Part shown: positions 1 through 8,875 of the stretch, one piece after another
Layout: each line of letters begins with the position of its first letter
How positions within the stretch are numbered: position 1 is the stretch's first letter
Notes under the pieces: model-generated
What the model was told of the DNA's origin: nothing
Seen by the model: only the letters and a program-made list of their open reading frames with translations
The model's database searches: none
Translations under genes and position numbers: made by a program
Assembly (NCBI GenBank): GCA_024280295.1
Contig: JAJRQK010000039.1
Coordinates: 1 to 64,000, forward strand
Source: Bacteroidota bacterium
GTDB lineage: Bacteria > Bacteroidota > Bacteroidia > Flavobacteriales_D > Crocinitomicaceae
Reading direction: 5' to 3'
DNA: 64,000 nucleotides

Positions 1-630
1 ATTCACTGTTATGGTTCTGTTGACAATACTATCGCAACCAATCACTGAACTTAAAATATCTGGATATGTTCCTGCAGTAGATTCAAATTGCCCGTTTATC
101 ACGATGCTATCTCCTTGACAGATATCAAGAGAGTCCTCAACGATAGCATAGACTCTCGTCAGAGTAAGATTGAATGATCCCGTAGATGTGCCGAAACCGT
201 GAACAAGAATGTAGTAGGTCGTTCCAGCGGACATATTAAAAGTGTAATTGGTTGTAAATCCAGCGCATCCAGCAGCATCATCTTGCCCTCCAACACAAAT
301 CAATGATGCACACGTACCCTCAAAAACGCTAATTTTTGTATCGAATGATGCTTGGTTACAAGTTGACGCATTCATAGTTCCATTATGACCAGTGGTTTGG
401 TACCATACTCCCGGAGAAGTGTTTGATGTTCCACATGTACCAACATTGTCAAAAGTAGCTAGCATAGTTGTTCCAGATAGTGTTGTGTCACATACAGCAG
501 GAACGATAGTTGTACTGGAGCATAAATCATTGGCGGGTTGAGCCCAAGAAAACAGTGAAGTTGCACTCAAGATAGTAGTTAATGCTATTTTTCGAAATAG
601 TGAAAACGATTGATTGTAATTTTTTTCCAT
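1..630 (-). CDS. Secreted repeat-type protein, N-terminal part (runs off the window)
   Basis: The gene begins with ATG at 630 and stays open to the left edge, so only the first 210 codons are present. Residues 1-31 form a signal peptide ending in FSWAQ, followed at once by PANDLCSS, a start common in exported Bacteroidota proteins. The mature part is rich in Thr, Ser, Asn and Cys. It ends in a GCDSIVNRTITVN segment, which resembles the repeated GCDS-x-hydrophobic units of very large T9SS-exported surface proteins. A C-terminal sorting domain is expected beyond the edge but cannot be seen. Function is unknown; adhesion or surface structure is only an inference from composition. Confidence 0.75.
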   Translation of the reverse strand, partial: MEKNYNQSFSLFRKIALTTILSATSLFSWAQPANDLCSSTTIVPAVCDTTLSGTTMLATFDNVGTCGTSNTSPGVWYQTTGHNGTMNASTCNQASFDTKISVFEGTCASLICVGGQDDAAGCAGFTTNYTFNMSAGTTYYILVHGFGTSTGSFNLTLTRVYAIVEDSLDICQGDSIVINGQFESTAGTYPDILSSVIGCDSIVNRTITVN

Positions 631-749
631 AATAGATGTTTTAATCTAATGTATGGTATCATAGGTGTTATGAAAGAAAATTTTTAATAGGTGTAGTGTT
701 TGGCTTAATAAACGGGGTCTATTTTAGATAATTGATTGCTGAAGATTGA

Positions 750-953
750 TTATTCTGGGAGAATAATCTGAACATCAGTGACTTCTTCTATGTTATCTCC
801 AGCATTTAACGATTTCTTTTTTTCAGATGTGAAGTGCCAAACTAAGGCAATAATAGCGAGCATAACAACATAAAAAATGATTCTGATTAGGTACCATTTG
901 GACACCTTTGGCAAGGTATGTTGCTTTAAATCGATTGAGTGATCATCTTCCAT
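750..953 (-). CDS. Small single-pass membrane protein, unknown function
   Basis: This is a 67-residue protein. A polar N-terminus (MEDDHSIDLKQH) leads to one transmembrane segment at about residues 20-42 (WYLIRIIFYVVMLAIIALVW), then a lysine cluster (SEKKKS) and an acidic tail. The charge layout suggests a membrane anchor with short soluble ends. It diverges from galE, with about 37 bases between the two start codons. I recognise no family. It is accepted as a gene because its residue use is protein-like and no better frame covers the stretch. Confidence 0.6.
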   Translation of the reverse strand: MEDDHSIDLKQHTLPKVSKWYLIRIIFYVVMLAIIALVWHFTSEKKKSLNAGDNIEEVTDVQIILPE

Positions 954-990
954 AGGATAAAATTAATGCATTTCTAGTACCTTTAACCCG

Positions 991-2019
991 ATGGAGGAGA
1001 AGAATTATATACTCGTTACGGGTGGGGCTGGATTTATTGGCTCTCATACTGTTGTTGAACTTATCAAGAATGGGAAAACACCAGTAATTATCGATGATTT
1101 CCGAAATTCTAGTCGTGAAATGCTTAACGGTATCGAAAAAATTGTTGGCTCTGAGCTTATTTTTCATAACATTGATGTCAGCAACAAGAATGACCTGGCT
1201 GCTATTTTCACCAAATATTCTATTAACGGAATCATCCATTTTGCTGCTGATAAAGCTGTTGGAGAATCGGTGAATAATCCTCTGAAGTACTATAAGAATA
1301 ACATCGGAGGATTAATCAATTGTCTTGAGTGTGCGCTGGAATTCAATGTTGAAAACTTCTTGTTTTCATCATCATGCACGGTATATGGCGATCCTGAAGG
1401 AAGTACTACTGTTACAGAGGAATCTCCTCAACAAGATGCCAATTCTCCCTACGGTGCTACAAAACAAATGGGTGAAAGAATCTTGAGTGATGTGGTCAAA
1501 AGTGGAGTAAATTTAAAGGTTCTCAACTTACGCTACTTTAACCCGATTGGGGCTCATGAATCTGGTTTAATTGGCGAACTCCCCATAGGGCGACCAAATA
1601 ATTTATTGCCTTATGTAACGCAAACAGCTATCGGCATTTTAGAGAAACTAACGGTTTTCGGAAACACATATAACACTCCTGACGGTACATGTATTCGAGA
1701 TTACATTCACGTAGTTGATCTTGCAGATGCTCATGTCAGTGGCCTAGATTGGTTGGAGAAACAATCAAATTCAACTTTCGAAATCGTAAATGTTGGCACA
1801 GGTAGAGGAACTAGTGTTTTGGAAATAATTCATACCTTCGAAAAAGTTTCTGGAAAGCAACTCAATTGGGAGTTCGGAGTGAAACGAATAGGAGATGTGG
1901 AGCAAATTTTTGCAGATGTTACTAAAGCGAAGAATCTAATTCATTGGGATGCTAAAAAATCGATGGAAGATGCGGTTAGAGACGCTTGGAATTGGGAACA
2001 AAAATTGAGAAATGATTAA
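991..2019 (+). CDS. galE: UDP-glucose 4-epimerase
   Basis: The enzyme interconverts UDP-glucose and UDP-galactose, supplying sugar nucleotides for galactose use and envelope glycans. It is a 342-residue short-chain dehydrogenase/reductase of the extended type, the normal GalE length. The NAD-binding glycine motif TGGAGFIGS lies at residues 10-18. The catalytic serine is in SSSCTVYG (S128, where Ala more often follows the serines) and the YxxxK pair is Y154/K158 in YGATK. The C-terminal substrate domain carries the usual NVGTGRGTSV segment. A near-consensus -7 box (TACCTTTA) ends five bases before the ATG. The 3' end overlaps the next gene by 8 bases, which suggests co-transcription. Confidence 0.95.
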   Translation: MEEKNYILVTGGAGFIGSHTVVELIKNGKTPVIIDDFRNSSREMLNGIEKIVGSELIFHNIDVSNKNDLAAIFTKYSINGIIHFAADKAVGESVNNPLKYYKNNIGGLINCLECALEFNVENFLFSSSCTVYGDPEGSTTVTEESPQQDANSPYGATKQMGERILSDVVKSGVNLKVLNLRYFNPIGAHESGLIGELPIGRPNNLLPYVTQTAIGILEKLTVFGNTYNTPDGTCIRDYIHVVDLADAHVSGLDWLEKQSNSTFEIVNVGTGRGTSVLEIIHTFEKVSGKQLNWEFGVKRIGDVEQIFADVTKAKNLIHWDAKKSMEDAVRDAWNWEQKLRND

Positions 2020-2758
2020 GCAACTTGTCGTGATTTTTAGTTGTCTTGTGGGCTTTTCGTTAAGTGCGCAGTATGATGGTAAAGGGGATAATGAAGTTTC
2101 ACGGTTCCGTCCTGGGTTTATGTGGTATTTCACTGGACTTAAACCTGCAAAAGTTGAGAAAGTTAGGAAATACGATAGATTGATCTTCGATGTCACTTAC
2201 AATGATTGGATCGGTGATCGTAACTTATTTCAAAATCATTGGGCATCAATTGGGATGAATACTAATTTAATGTTCGATATACCCCTTACTAAAGGGAATA
2301 CCGTTTCTCTTGGACTGGGTGTTTCACATCAATTTTCAGTGATTCGTCACAACGGTTTGCTGCTCCAAGATGACTTAATTGGAACAACAACTTGGCAGGC
2401 AAAAACGGATTCAAATTTTTTCAACAAAGGAATCTTCGGAGGAAATAGTTTTAGCATCCCTCTTGAATTACGTTTCAGAAAGGAAAGTTGGCGACATTTT
2501 AAGTTCCACATTGGTGGCAAAATAGGTTATCAAGTTAATGCCTATTCAAAATATGTAATTGGGAATGGCGGAAATCGAGATATACAGAAGTATTATGGGT
2601 TTCCAGACTTGAACAGATTGGTTTATTCTGCGCACATCCGAATTGGGCTTAGAAATTGGGCATTATTTGGGAGTTATAATTTCAATGCAATTTTTTCAAC
2701 TACTGGAAGTACTCAACTTAATCATGTCCAAATGGGACTTAGTGTCTCGCTTTTTTAG
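2012..2758 (+). CDS. Predicted outer-membrane beta-barrel protein
   Basis: This is a 248-residue protein with a signal peptide (residues 1-19, ending SLSAQ). The mature region has alternating hydrophobic and polar residues in many short strands (SLGLGVSHQFSV, HFKFHIGGKIGY, HIRIGLRNWALFGSY) and ends in Phe (GLSVSLF). That is the pattern of small outer-membrane barrels similar to PorT-like or OmpW-like proteins. It overlaps the end of galE by 8 bases and is followed 10 bases later by tatD. No specific function can be read from the sequence; the barrel assignment rests on strand pattern and the terminal Phe. Confidence 0.75.
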   Translation: MIKQLVVIFSCLVGFSLSAQYDGKGDNEVSRFRPGFMWYFTGLKPAKVEKVRKYDRLIFDVTYNDWIGDRNLFQNHWASIGMNTNLMFDIPLTKGNTVSLGLGVSHQFSVIRHNGLLLQDDLIGTTTWQAKTDSNFFNKGIFGGNSFSIPLELRFRKESWRHFKFHIGGKIGYQVNAYSKYVIGNGGNRDIQKYYGFPDLNRLVYSAHIRIGLRNWALFGSYNFNAIFSTTGSTQLNHVQMGLSVSLF

Positions 2759-2768
2759 AAATCACAGA

Positions 2769-3554
2769 ATGTTTATCGACACACACACACACCTGTTTGA
2801 TTCTGCTTTTGACGAGGACAGAAGATCAATTGTAGAAAAGTCTATTGAAGCAGGAGTTGAGAAGATGCTATTACCAAATATTGACATTGATACAATTGAT
2901 GCAATGCATGAGCTTGTAGCAGAGTTCCCTTCAAATTGCTATGCGATGATGGGACTTCATCCCAGTTCGGTGAAGAAAGATTGGCAAGAACAATTAGAGG
3001 TCGTACAAAAGCATTTGTTTAGCGGTAAGTACATTGCAGTTGGTGAAATTGGCATGGATCTTTACTGGGACAAAACTTTTGTGAAAGAGCAAGCAAAAGC
3101 CTTTCGTCAACAAGCTGAGTGGGCCAAAGAACTGAAAATACCGATTGCAATTCATGCGCGTGATGCATTTGATGAAATTTTTGAGATTTTGGATGAAATC
3201 AATGATGATCATCTGACAGGAGTGTTTCATTGTTTCACGGGTAACATAGAGCAAGCAGAACATGCGCTAAGTTATGGAGGTTTTAAACTCGGTATCGGGG
3301 GGGTATTAACCTACAAAAAGGCAGGTCTTGATAAAGTGTTGGAGAAGATAGATTTGGAACACTTAATTTTGGAAACTGATTCACCTTATCTTTCACCTGT
3401 TCCTTTTCGCGGAAAACGAAACGAAAGCAGTTATGTTTTACACATTGCTGAGAAGCTAGCAGACATTTATGGTGTCCCACTAAAAGTAATCGAGGAAGAA
3501 ACGACAAAGAATGCACTTAACTTATTTACAATTCCTGTTGTTATAGGAAGTTAA
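2769..3554 (+). CDS. tatD: TatD family metal-dependent hydrolase
   Basis: This is a TIM-barrel metallohydrolase of the TatD DNase family (261 residues, normal length). The start MFIDTHTHLFD gives the two metal-binding histidines H6 and H8. Later family signatures are GEIGMDLYWD, IAIHARDA, HCFTGN and LILETDSPYL, each with its expected metal or catalytic residue. The frame is open farther upstream to 2643, but that part overlaps the preceding gene and lacks similarity to the family, so the ATG directly before FIDTHTH is chosen. Members have DNase or aminoacyl-tRNA deacylase-like activities; the substrate here is not known. Confidence 0.92.
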   Translation: MFIDTHTHLFDSAFDEDRRSIVEKSIEAGVEKMLLPNIDIDTIDAMHELVAEFPSNCYAMMGLHPSSVKKDWQEQLEVVQKHLFSGKYIAVGEIGMDLYWDKTFVKEQAKAFRQQAEWAKELKIPIAIHARDAFDEIFEILDEINDDHLTGVFHCFTGNIEQAEHALSYGGFKLGIGGVLTYKKAGLDKVLEKIDLEHLILETDSPYLSPVPFRGKRNESSYVLHIAEKLADIYGVPLKVIEEETTKNALNLFTIPVVIGS

Positions 3555-3571
3555 AATCAATTCAATTAAGC

Positions 3572-4603
3572 ATGGCTGAAGTGAAATCAAAAGTCCTCAT
3601 TATATACACCGGAGGAACAATCGGAATGATAAAAGACGCTGATTCAGGTCAGCTGAAAACCCTTGATTATGACCTTATTTATTCGCATGTTCCAGAATTG
3701 AAACGTTTAAATGTTGATATGACAACCATGAGTTTTGATGAACCAATCGATTCTTCAATGATGACGGAAAAAGATTGGATCAAAATCGCTGAGTCGGTTT
3801 ACGAAAACTACAGCAATTATGATGGCTTTGTTGTTCTACATGGATCAGATACTATGGCTTACACGGCATCAGCATTAAGTTTTATGTTCTCAGGATTAAC
3901 AAAGCCAATAATCTTAACAGGTTCTCAATTGCCTATTGGAACAATTCGAACAGATGGCAAAGAAAATTTAATTACTGCCATTGAGATTGCTGCTAAGCAG
4001 AACGATGAAGGAGAATCTCTAATTCAAGAAGTCGCGATTTATTTTGAATACCATTTGTATCGCGGAAATAGAAGTACCAAAGATTCGGCTTCTCATTTTG
4101 AAGCATTTAGATCACCGAATTATCCACAATTAGCTACTGCTGGCGTTGAAATAGAATTCAATCATGGGAAATTATACAGAAGTCAGAATAGCGTTGTTTC
4201 GATTAATACTAAACTCAACAATAGAGTTGCAGTTCTAAAATTATTTCCAGGTTTAGAGTTAAGCATATACGATAGTATCTTCGATCGAGAGAAAGTCGAT
4301 GGAATTATTCTGGAAACCTTTGGTGCTGGAAATGCGCCTAAAGATGAATTGATGAAAAATTATTGTGAAAAGTTTATTAATTCTGGTGGGAGCATTCTCA
4401 ATATCACACAATGCAACACAGGGTTCGTAAACCAAGGTATGTATGAAACAAGCTCAATTTTCCAGGAAGTTGGAGTGATTGGGGGAGCAGACCTCACTAC
4501 TGAAGCAGCTGTAACAAAAATGATGATCGCACTGGGTGAGCGAGACCTTAAAAAGCGTGAGGAAATTCTTCAAACAAACATTCGCGGTGAAATGAATTGC
4601 TAG
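3572..4603 (+). CDS. ansA: Type I L-asparaginase
   Basis: This enzyme hydrolyses L-asparagine to aspartate and ammonia in the cytoplasm. The protein has 343 residues and no signal peptide, which fits the cytoplasmic AnsA type rather than the periplasmic AnsB type. The nucleophile threonine is T16 in YTGGTIGM. The second catalytic block is HGSDTMAYTASALSF (T94, D93), followed by SQLPIGTIRTDG. It starts 17 bases after tatD and appears to close the galE-barrel-tatD-ansA group. No terminator is obvious before the tRNA gene that follows. Confidence 0.93.
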   Translation: MAEVKSKVLIIYTGGTIGMIKDADSGQLKTLDYDLIYSHVPELKRLNVDMTTMSFDEPIDSSMMTEKDWIKIAESVYENYSNYDGFVVLHGSDTMAYTASALSFMFSGLTKPIILTGSQLPIGTIRTDGKENLITAIEIAAKQNDEGESLIQEVAIYFEYHLYRGNRSTKDSASHFEAFRSPNYPQLATAGVEIEFNHGKLYRSQNSVVSINTKLNNRVAVLKLFPGLELSIYDSIFDREKVDGIILETFGAGNAPKDELMKNYCEKFINSGGSILNITQCNTGFVNQGMYETSSIFQEVGVIGGADLTTEAAVTKMMIALGERDLKKREEILQTNIRGEMNC

Positions 4604-4649
4604 ACATCAGAAGAAATTAGTTATTTTCGCGAACCGATTTAAACTATTA

Positions 4650-4734
4650 GGAGAGGTGGCAGAGTGGCTGAACGCGCACGCTTGGAAAGCGTGTTTACAG
4701 AGATGTAACGGGGGTTCGAATCCCCCTCTCTCCG
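4650..4734 (+). tRNA. tRNA-Ser (anticodon GGA)
   Basis: The 85-base gene folds as a class II tRNA. The acceptor stem GGAGAGG pairs with TCTCTCC before discriminator G4734. The anticodon stem CACGC/GCGTG encloses loop TTGGAAA, giving anticodon GGA (Ser, UCC/UCU). A long variable arm follows, and the T arm is GGGGG-TTCGAAT-CCCCC. CCA is not encoded. The last 20 bases with flanking sequence recur exactly at 11788-11807, and a shorter piece recurs at 4859-4873. Confidence 0.95.
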
Positions 4735-4742
4735 CAAAATTT

Positions 4743-4766
4743 CAGACTTTTAAGTCTGGAATTTTT
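4743..4766 (+). terminator. Rho-independent terminator of tRNA-Ser
   Basis: The stem CAGACTT/AAGTCTG with a very tight loop is followed by ATTTTT. It lies eight bases after the tRNA 3' end. Confidence 0.7.
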
Positions 4767-4794
4767 CGTTTTGAGAGAGCTGGATGAGAACTTG

Positions 4795-4858
4795 GTTCGT
4801 GCCGAGTGAGTTCACGAACGAAGACCATCAAACTTTCACCATAGTGAAATGGTTTGAT
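4795..4858. other. Two consecutive hairpins downstream of tRNA-Ser
   Basis: A perfect 7-bp stem (GTTCGTG/CACGAAC, 11-base loop) lies at 4795-4819. A second stem at 4827-4858 joins ATCAAAC-TTTCAC to GTGAAA-TG-GTTTGAT around a CATA loop. They sit between the tRNA terminator and the short repeated copy of the tRNA 3' end. A shortened relative of this stretch, lacking the closing arms, follows the other tRNA-end copy near 11860-11895. Whether it is transcribed is unknown. Confidence 0.5.
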
Positions 4859-4873
4859 AATCCCCCTCTCTCC
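4859..4873 (+). repeat. Partial repeat of the tRNA-Ser 3' end (copy B)
   Basis: Fifteen bases, AATCCCCCTCTCTCC, are identical to the end of the tRNA-Ser T arm and acceptor stem 139 bases upstream. The remainder of 4874-5049 holds no recognisable gene. It is compatible with an attachment-site scar. Confidence 0.55.
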
Positions 4874-5049
4874 AAGCCGATCCGATTCAAGAGGATCAAG
4901 ACCTTTAGCCTTTACATACGATATTAAGTCTGGACCCCATGCGATTAAATGATCTCCTATTCAAACCGTAGTCTTCAAAAACTATCGTTTTACTGCCATA
5001 TCGATTGCAGTGTTTTGTAAATTGGGATGAGATGTTTTCTAGTTCCTTA

Positions 5050-5057
5050 TATCTTTG
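5050..5057 (+). promoter_or_regulatory. Candidate -7 promoter box of the sensor kinase gene
   Basis: TATCTTTG matches the Bacteroidota -7 consensus TAnnTTTG. It ends four bases before the preferred GTG start, so the transcript may be nearly leaderless. No convincing -33 box is visible. Confidence 0.4.
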
Positions 5058-5061
5058 CGAA

Positions 5062-7950
5062 GTGAAACAATTATTCATCATAGTCCTCTTTTTTCTAAAT
5101 GCTCTTCAAGCGTTTACTCAGCAGCCATCTCATTACATATTCGGGGAATCAGAATTTAAAGGAGTTGATATTTATGATATCATCCAAGATCATTCAAATA
5201 ATTATTGGTTTGCAACAGACAAAGGCCTGATTAAACACGATGGGTATTCATACCTAAAAGTTGAATGCCCAGAAATGAGAGGGTTTTCAGTGTTTGGCTT
5301 TGAAATAGATGCTTTTGGAGATATTTATTGTTTCAATCTTCAGCGGCAAGTTTTCCGCATACGAGACGGGAAAATGGAACTCTATTATGAGATTCCAGAT
5401 GAAATGTACTTCCATGAAATCATTTTGGGAGTAGATAATTCTAACAATTTGATTATCCAGACCGATGGGATTATCATTCTTAGCCCCGATAAAGCTAAAG
5501 TCACAATGCTCGAAGATGGAATATCAGATTCTGGAGGGATACCTATCTCATTTAATATTTTACCGGATGGATCAAGTGTTACTGCATCTTCAAGTGGAAA
5601 CTTGATTATCCAAAAGCATGGCAAAATCGACATCTTTAATTACAAGAACTCTTTTCCAAGTTTAGGACAAAGTTCTTTTACGTTTCGATGGGTTGATTTT
5701 AAAAACTTGCCGTATGTGCTAAATGCACATTCGATGGAACTTTATCAATATCACCCAGAATCTAGTGAGTTTACATTTGTTAAACAGTTAACGAAAACGC
5801 TCCTTGGTCAGGTATTTAGATTTTATAGCGCAGGAGATAAATTGTGGCTGGCTGGAAATGAGGGAGGAATTTATGTGTATGATTCTGATTTCAATCCACT
5901 GTTCAATGAAAAACCTGCGTTTAGTAATTTTTTTATTTCAGATGTGTTTGAGGACCGAGAGGGAAATGTCTTACTCAGCAGTTTTGATGAGGGGCTATTA
6001 GTCATACCAAACTTTAGCCTACAAGGCATTTCTTTGCCAATGAATGAGCGAATTACGCAAATTTCTTCAGCGGGAAATGACGGTATTTTTTTAGCTACTA
6101 GTACGGGCGAAATTTATCACTATAGTTACGGTGGCATTGCTACACGTCTCTTTCGGGATGATAAAAGAAAACCAATTGAAACGATGGCTTTTAATCCAGT
6201 TAATCGAATGCTAGTTTATTCTGTACACGGTGGAGTAAATATATCACACTGGGATGGAAAGAAATTGACGCATAGAAAAGTGTTTGCTGGAGCCTTGAAG
6301 GATGTCGCATTCATTGATTCAAAAACTATTCTGTTAGCAATGAATAATAGAATTGAACGATTGAGCTTAGCGGCAAATAACTATAATTTACATGCGCTTG
6401 ACAAATTGGATTCACGAGCGTTTTGTGTTGGGTATAATCCGTTGAAAAAAACAGTTTATGGTGGTTTATCAAATGGACTTCAATTACTGTTTTCTAATGG
6501 AAAGGTGGAAAAAGTAAAATTCAACGGAGAGATTGTTTTTGCCAATTCAATTCAATTTTACAAAGGTGAAATGTATGTTGGCACTAGAAAGCATGGTGTA
6601 CTTATTTATTCAAATGATCATTTGAAGCGAACAATTCCTTGTGATGGGCATGTGAGACAATTGGAGATACACAATGATCAACTATTCTTACTTACTTCTT
6701 CTGGATTCTATGTTGGCGACATTAATGATGGCCGATTGGTAAAGTTTAATAAGTCAAGTGGTGTAGTCTCTGATGTAATCTCTGAATTTCACGTCGCAAA
6801 TGGCGAACTTTATTTGACGAATTCCGAATTTGTCGAACACATTAGCTTAGAGGATATTTTCACGCCTTCAAAGAAAATTGCAATCCATTTCAAGGAAATA
6901 TCTGTTAATGATAAAGCTACTTCAGCTAACTTCTTCGAGCACGATCAAAGTAAGTTGAGATTTGAATTTGGCGTATCCACCCTCCGCCATCGTGAGAATA
7001 TTCAATACAGATACAAACTTAAAGGTTATAAAAATGAATGGCAATATTTGAGTTACGATGAAAATCATGTGGTGTTCAATGCTCTGCCTCCAGGTAATTA
7101 CACATTCGTTGTTCAATCAAAGAATGGAGAAGTATTCGGGAATCCAATCGAATACTCCTTCGAAATTAACTCTCCCTATTTCCAGAAATGGTGGTTTTAT
7201 TTACTACTTCTGATTTCGTCTGGAATCGTAGTTTACGTATTGGCATATTATCGAATCATGCAAATTCGACAGAAAAATGTAGAACGTCTTTCTAACCAGC
7301 GAATCCAAACGGATCTTTTTGAATCAGAATTGAAAGCATTAAGGTCTCAGATGAATCCACATTTTATATTCAATTCCTTGAATTCAATTCAAGATTTAGT
7401 CCTGAAAGAAGACACAGAAGCATCGTATGATTACATCGTGTTGTTTGCAGATTTAGTAAGAAGCGCGCTTAATTATTCTAACAAGGATTTTATTCCGATC
7501 GAGAAGGAAATCGAATTTTTAGAGGTGTACTTGAGTCTGGAAAAATTGCGCTTTAAGGAAGAGTTCGAATATTCTGTAGATCTTGGACCGGTAAAGGACA
7601 TCAGCGTTCCGTCACTTCTTATTCAGCCATTTATTGAAAATGCGCTTCTACATGGATTAATCCATAAAACGGGCGTGAAGAGGCTTGATATCAAGTTTGA
7701 TATGACAGAGAATCTTGTTTGTACAATTCGAGATAATGGAATTGGTAGACGGAAAGCGCAAGAAATTCAGGAACGTCAGAAAGGATTTCATGAATCATTC
7801 GCGTTGGAAGCAATAACAAAACGACTTGATCTGCTTAATTTGCAGTCTGGAGTTAATTCGGGAAGTTTTATCATTAATGATCTCTATGAAAACGACCAAC
7901 CAGTTGGAACTGAAGTGGTGTTAACAATGCCGTATAAGCGCCTTTATTAA
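5062..7950 (+). CDS. LytS-type sensor histidine kinase with two-component-regulator beta-propeller
   Basis: This is a membrane sensor kinase that passes phosphate to the LytTR regulator encoded next. The preferred start is GTG 5062, because KQLFIIVLFFLNALQAFTQ is then a clean signal peptide; the frame is open back to 5005. Residues of about 25-600 form propeller-like repeats (DHSNNYWFATDKGL and similar). A Y_Y_Y domain follows (YKLKGYKNEWQYLS), then one transmembrane helix (WWFYLLLLISSGIVVYVLAYY). The cytoplasmic His_kinase module has the phospho-acceptor histidine in MNPHFIFNSLNSIQ (about residue 767) and an ATPase part with PFIENALLHGL and DNGIGR. The ligand is unknown. Confidence 0.88.
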   Translation: MKQLFIIVLFFLNALQAFTQQPSHYIFGESEFKGVDIYDIIQDHSNNYWFATDKGLIKHDGYSYLKVECPEMRGFSVFGFEIDAFGDIYCFNLQRQVFRIRDGKMELYYEIPDEMYFHEIILGVDNSNNLIIQTDGIIILSPDKAKVTMLEDGISDSGGIPISFNILPDGSSVTASSSGNLIIQKHGKIDIFNYKNSFPSLGQSSFTFRWVDFKNLPYVLNAHSMELYQYHPESSEFTFVKQLTKTLLGQVFRFYSAGDKLWLAGNEGGIYVYDSDFNPLFNEKPAFSNFFISDVFEDREGNVLLSSFDEGLLVIPNFSLQGISLPMNERITQISSAGNDGIFLATSTGEIYHYSYGGIATRLFRDDKRKPIETMAFNPVNRMLVYSVHGGVNISHWDGKKLTHRKVFAGALKDVAFIDSKTILLAMNNRIERLSLAANNYNLHALDKLDSRAFCVGYNPLKKTVYGGLSNGLQLLFSNGKVEKVKFNGEIVFANSIQFYKGEMYVGTRKHGVLIYSNDHLKRTIPCDGHVRQLEIHNDQLFLLTSSGFYVGDINDGRLVKFNKSSGVVSDVISEFHVANGELYLTNSEFVEHISLEDIFTPSKKIAIHFKEISVNDKATSANFFEHDQSKLRFEFGVSTLRHRENIQYRYKLKGYKNEWQYLSYDENHVVFNALPPGNYTFVVQSKNGEVFGNPIEYSFEINSPYFQKWWFYLLLLISSGIVVYVLAYYRIMQIRQKNVERLSNQRIQTDLFESELKALRSQMNPHFIFNSLNSIQDLVLKEDTEASYDYIVLFADLVRSALNYSNKDFIPIEKEIEFLEVYLSLEKLRFKEEFEYSVDLGPVKDISVPSLLIQPFIENALLHGLIHKTGVKRLDIKFDMTENLVCTIRDNGIGRRKAQEIQERQKGFHESFALEAITKRLDLLNLQSGVNSGSFIINDLYENDQPVGTEVVLTMPYKRLY

Positions 7951-8021
7951 GCGTTTACAGCTAAATTGATTGCGTCCATTGGTAAAATGGATACCAGAAA
8001 TGACCTAAAGAATGCGCAAAT

Positions 8022-8783
8022 TTGAAAGTGAATAAAATTAAAGCACTTATTGTAGATGACGAATCGGCAGCGCGAGATGTGCTTGAGAACTTAATTGTTC
8101 GAGGATCAAATTCGATTGAAATTGTTGGGAAGTGTGCTAATGTTACAGAGGCTGTCGATAAAATCAAGGAGTTAACTCCTGCGGTTGTTTTCTTGGACGT
8201 TCAAATGCCGAATTACGCTGGCTATGAGATCGTCGACTTTTTTGATGAAATTAATTTCGAAATCATCTTCGTAACAGCATATGATCAATATGCAATCAAA
8301 GCTTTCGAATTGAGTGCGGTCGATTATCTAGTTAAACCAATCAATCGTCAACGGCTCAACGAGGCCATTCAAAAATTGGAAGTGCGAGTTGATCAAAAGG
8401 GAGCAATCAAAAATTACGAGCTCTTACGCGATACCATGAAAGGCAAAGAGCTCGGGAAAATTGTTATTTCTGAATTGGGAAATAAACGAATAATCCAGTT
8501 GAGCGAGATAATTGCAATTGAGGGGAAAGGCGCTTATAGTTGGCTGTTTCTTCAGGATAAGAAGTCTCTTTTGGTGAGTAAGAACCTAAAACACTTTGAA
8601 TCAGTTCTTCCTGAAAATGATGTTTTCTTTCGGTCGCATAAATCTTGGATCATTAATTTAGATCTAATACAAGAAGTCAACAAGGGAAAAGGAGAGATTC
8701 TGCTTTCCGAATCAGTGACTGCTCGATTGTCAAAATACCGCCTTACAGAATTTTATGAAGCGACTAAAGCTGTTAATCTTTAG
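8022..8783 (+). CDS. LytTR family response regulator
   Basis: This is the cytoplasmic partner of the preceding sensor kinase, 71 bases downstream. The receiver domain (residues 5-120) shows the acidic pair DD12-13, phospho-acceptor D59 in VVFLDVQMP, T85 in FVTAYD and K105 in DYLVKPI. Residues of about 148-250 form a LytTR DNA-binding domain (IAIEGKGAYSWLFL, FFRSHKSWIINLDLI). The start is TTG at 8022 or GTG at 8028; no ATG is available. LytTR regulators bind direct repeats upstream of targets; the secreted-protein genes that follow are possible targets, which is only an inference from position. Confidence 0.9.
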   Translation: MKVNKIKALIVDDESAARDVLENLIVRGSNSIEIVGKCANVTEAVDKIKELTPAVVFLDVQMPNYAGYEIVDFFDEINFEIIFVTAYDQYAIKAFELSAVDYLVKPINRQRLNEAIQKLEVRVDQKGAIKNYELLRDTMKGKELGKIVISELGNKRIIQLSEIIAIEGKGAYSWLFLQDKKSLLVSKNLKHFESVLPENDVFFRSHKSWIINLDLIQEVNKGKGEILLSESVTARLSKYRLTEFYEATKAVNL

Positions 8784-8875
8784 CCACACACAAGTCAGTT
8801 CTTGCTATTGGTAAACTGAGCCAAATCATCATTCACTAGACATGTACTATTGGTCTACATTAACTAAAGATCAAT

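Noticed and set aside
943-1239. 98-residue leftward frame over the galE start
   Set aside because: It is antisense to the NAD-binding region of galE with no recognisable features.
2643-2768. N-terminal extension of TatD
   Set aside because: It overlaps the preceding barrel-protein gene and has no similarity to TatD; the ATG at 2769 starts the conserved FIDTHTH.
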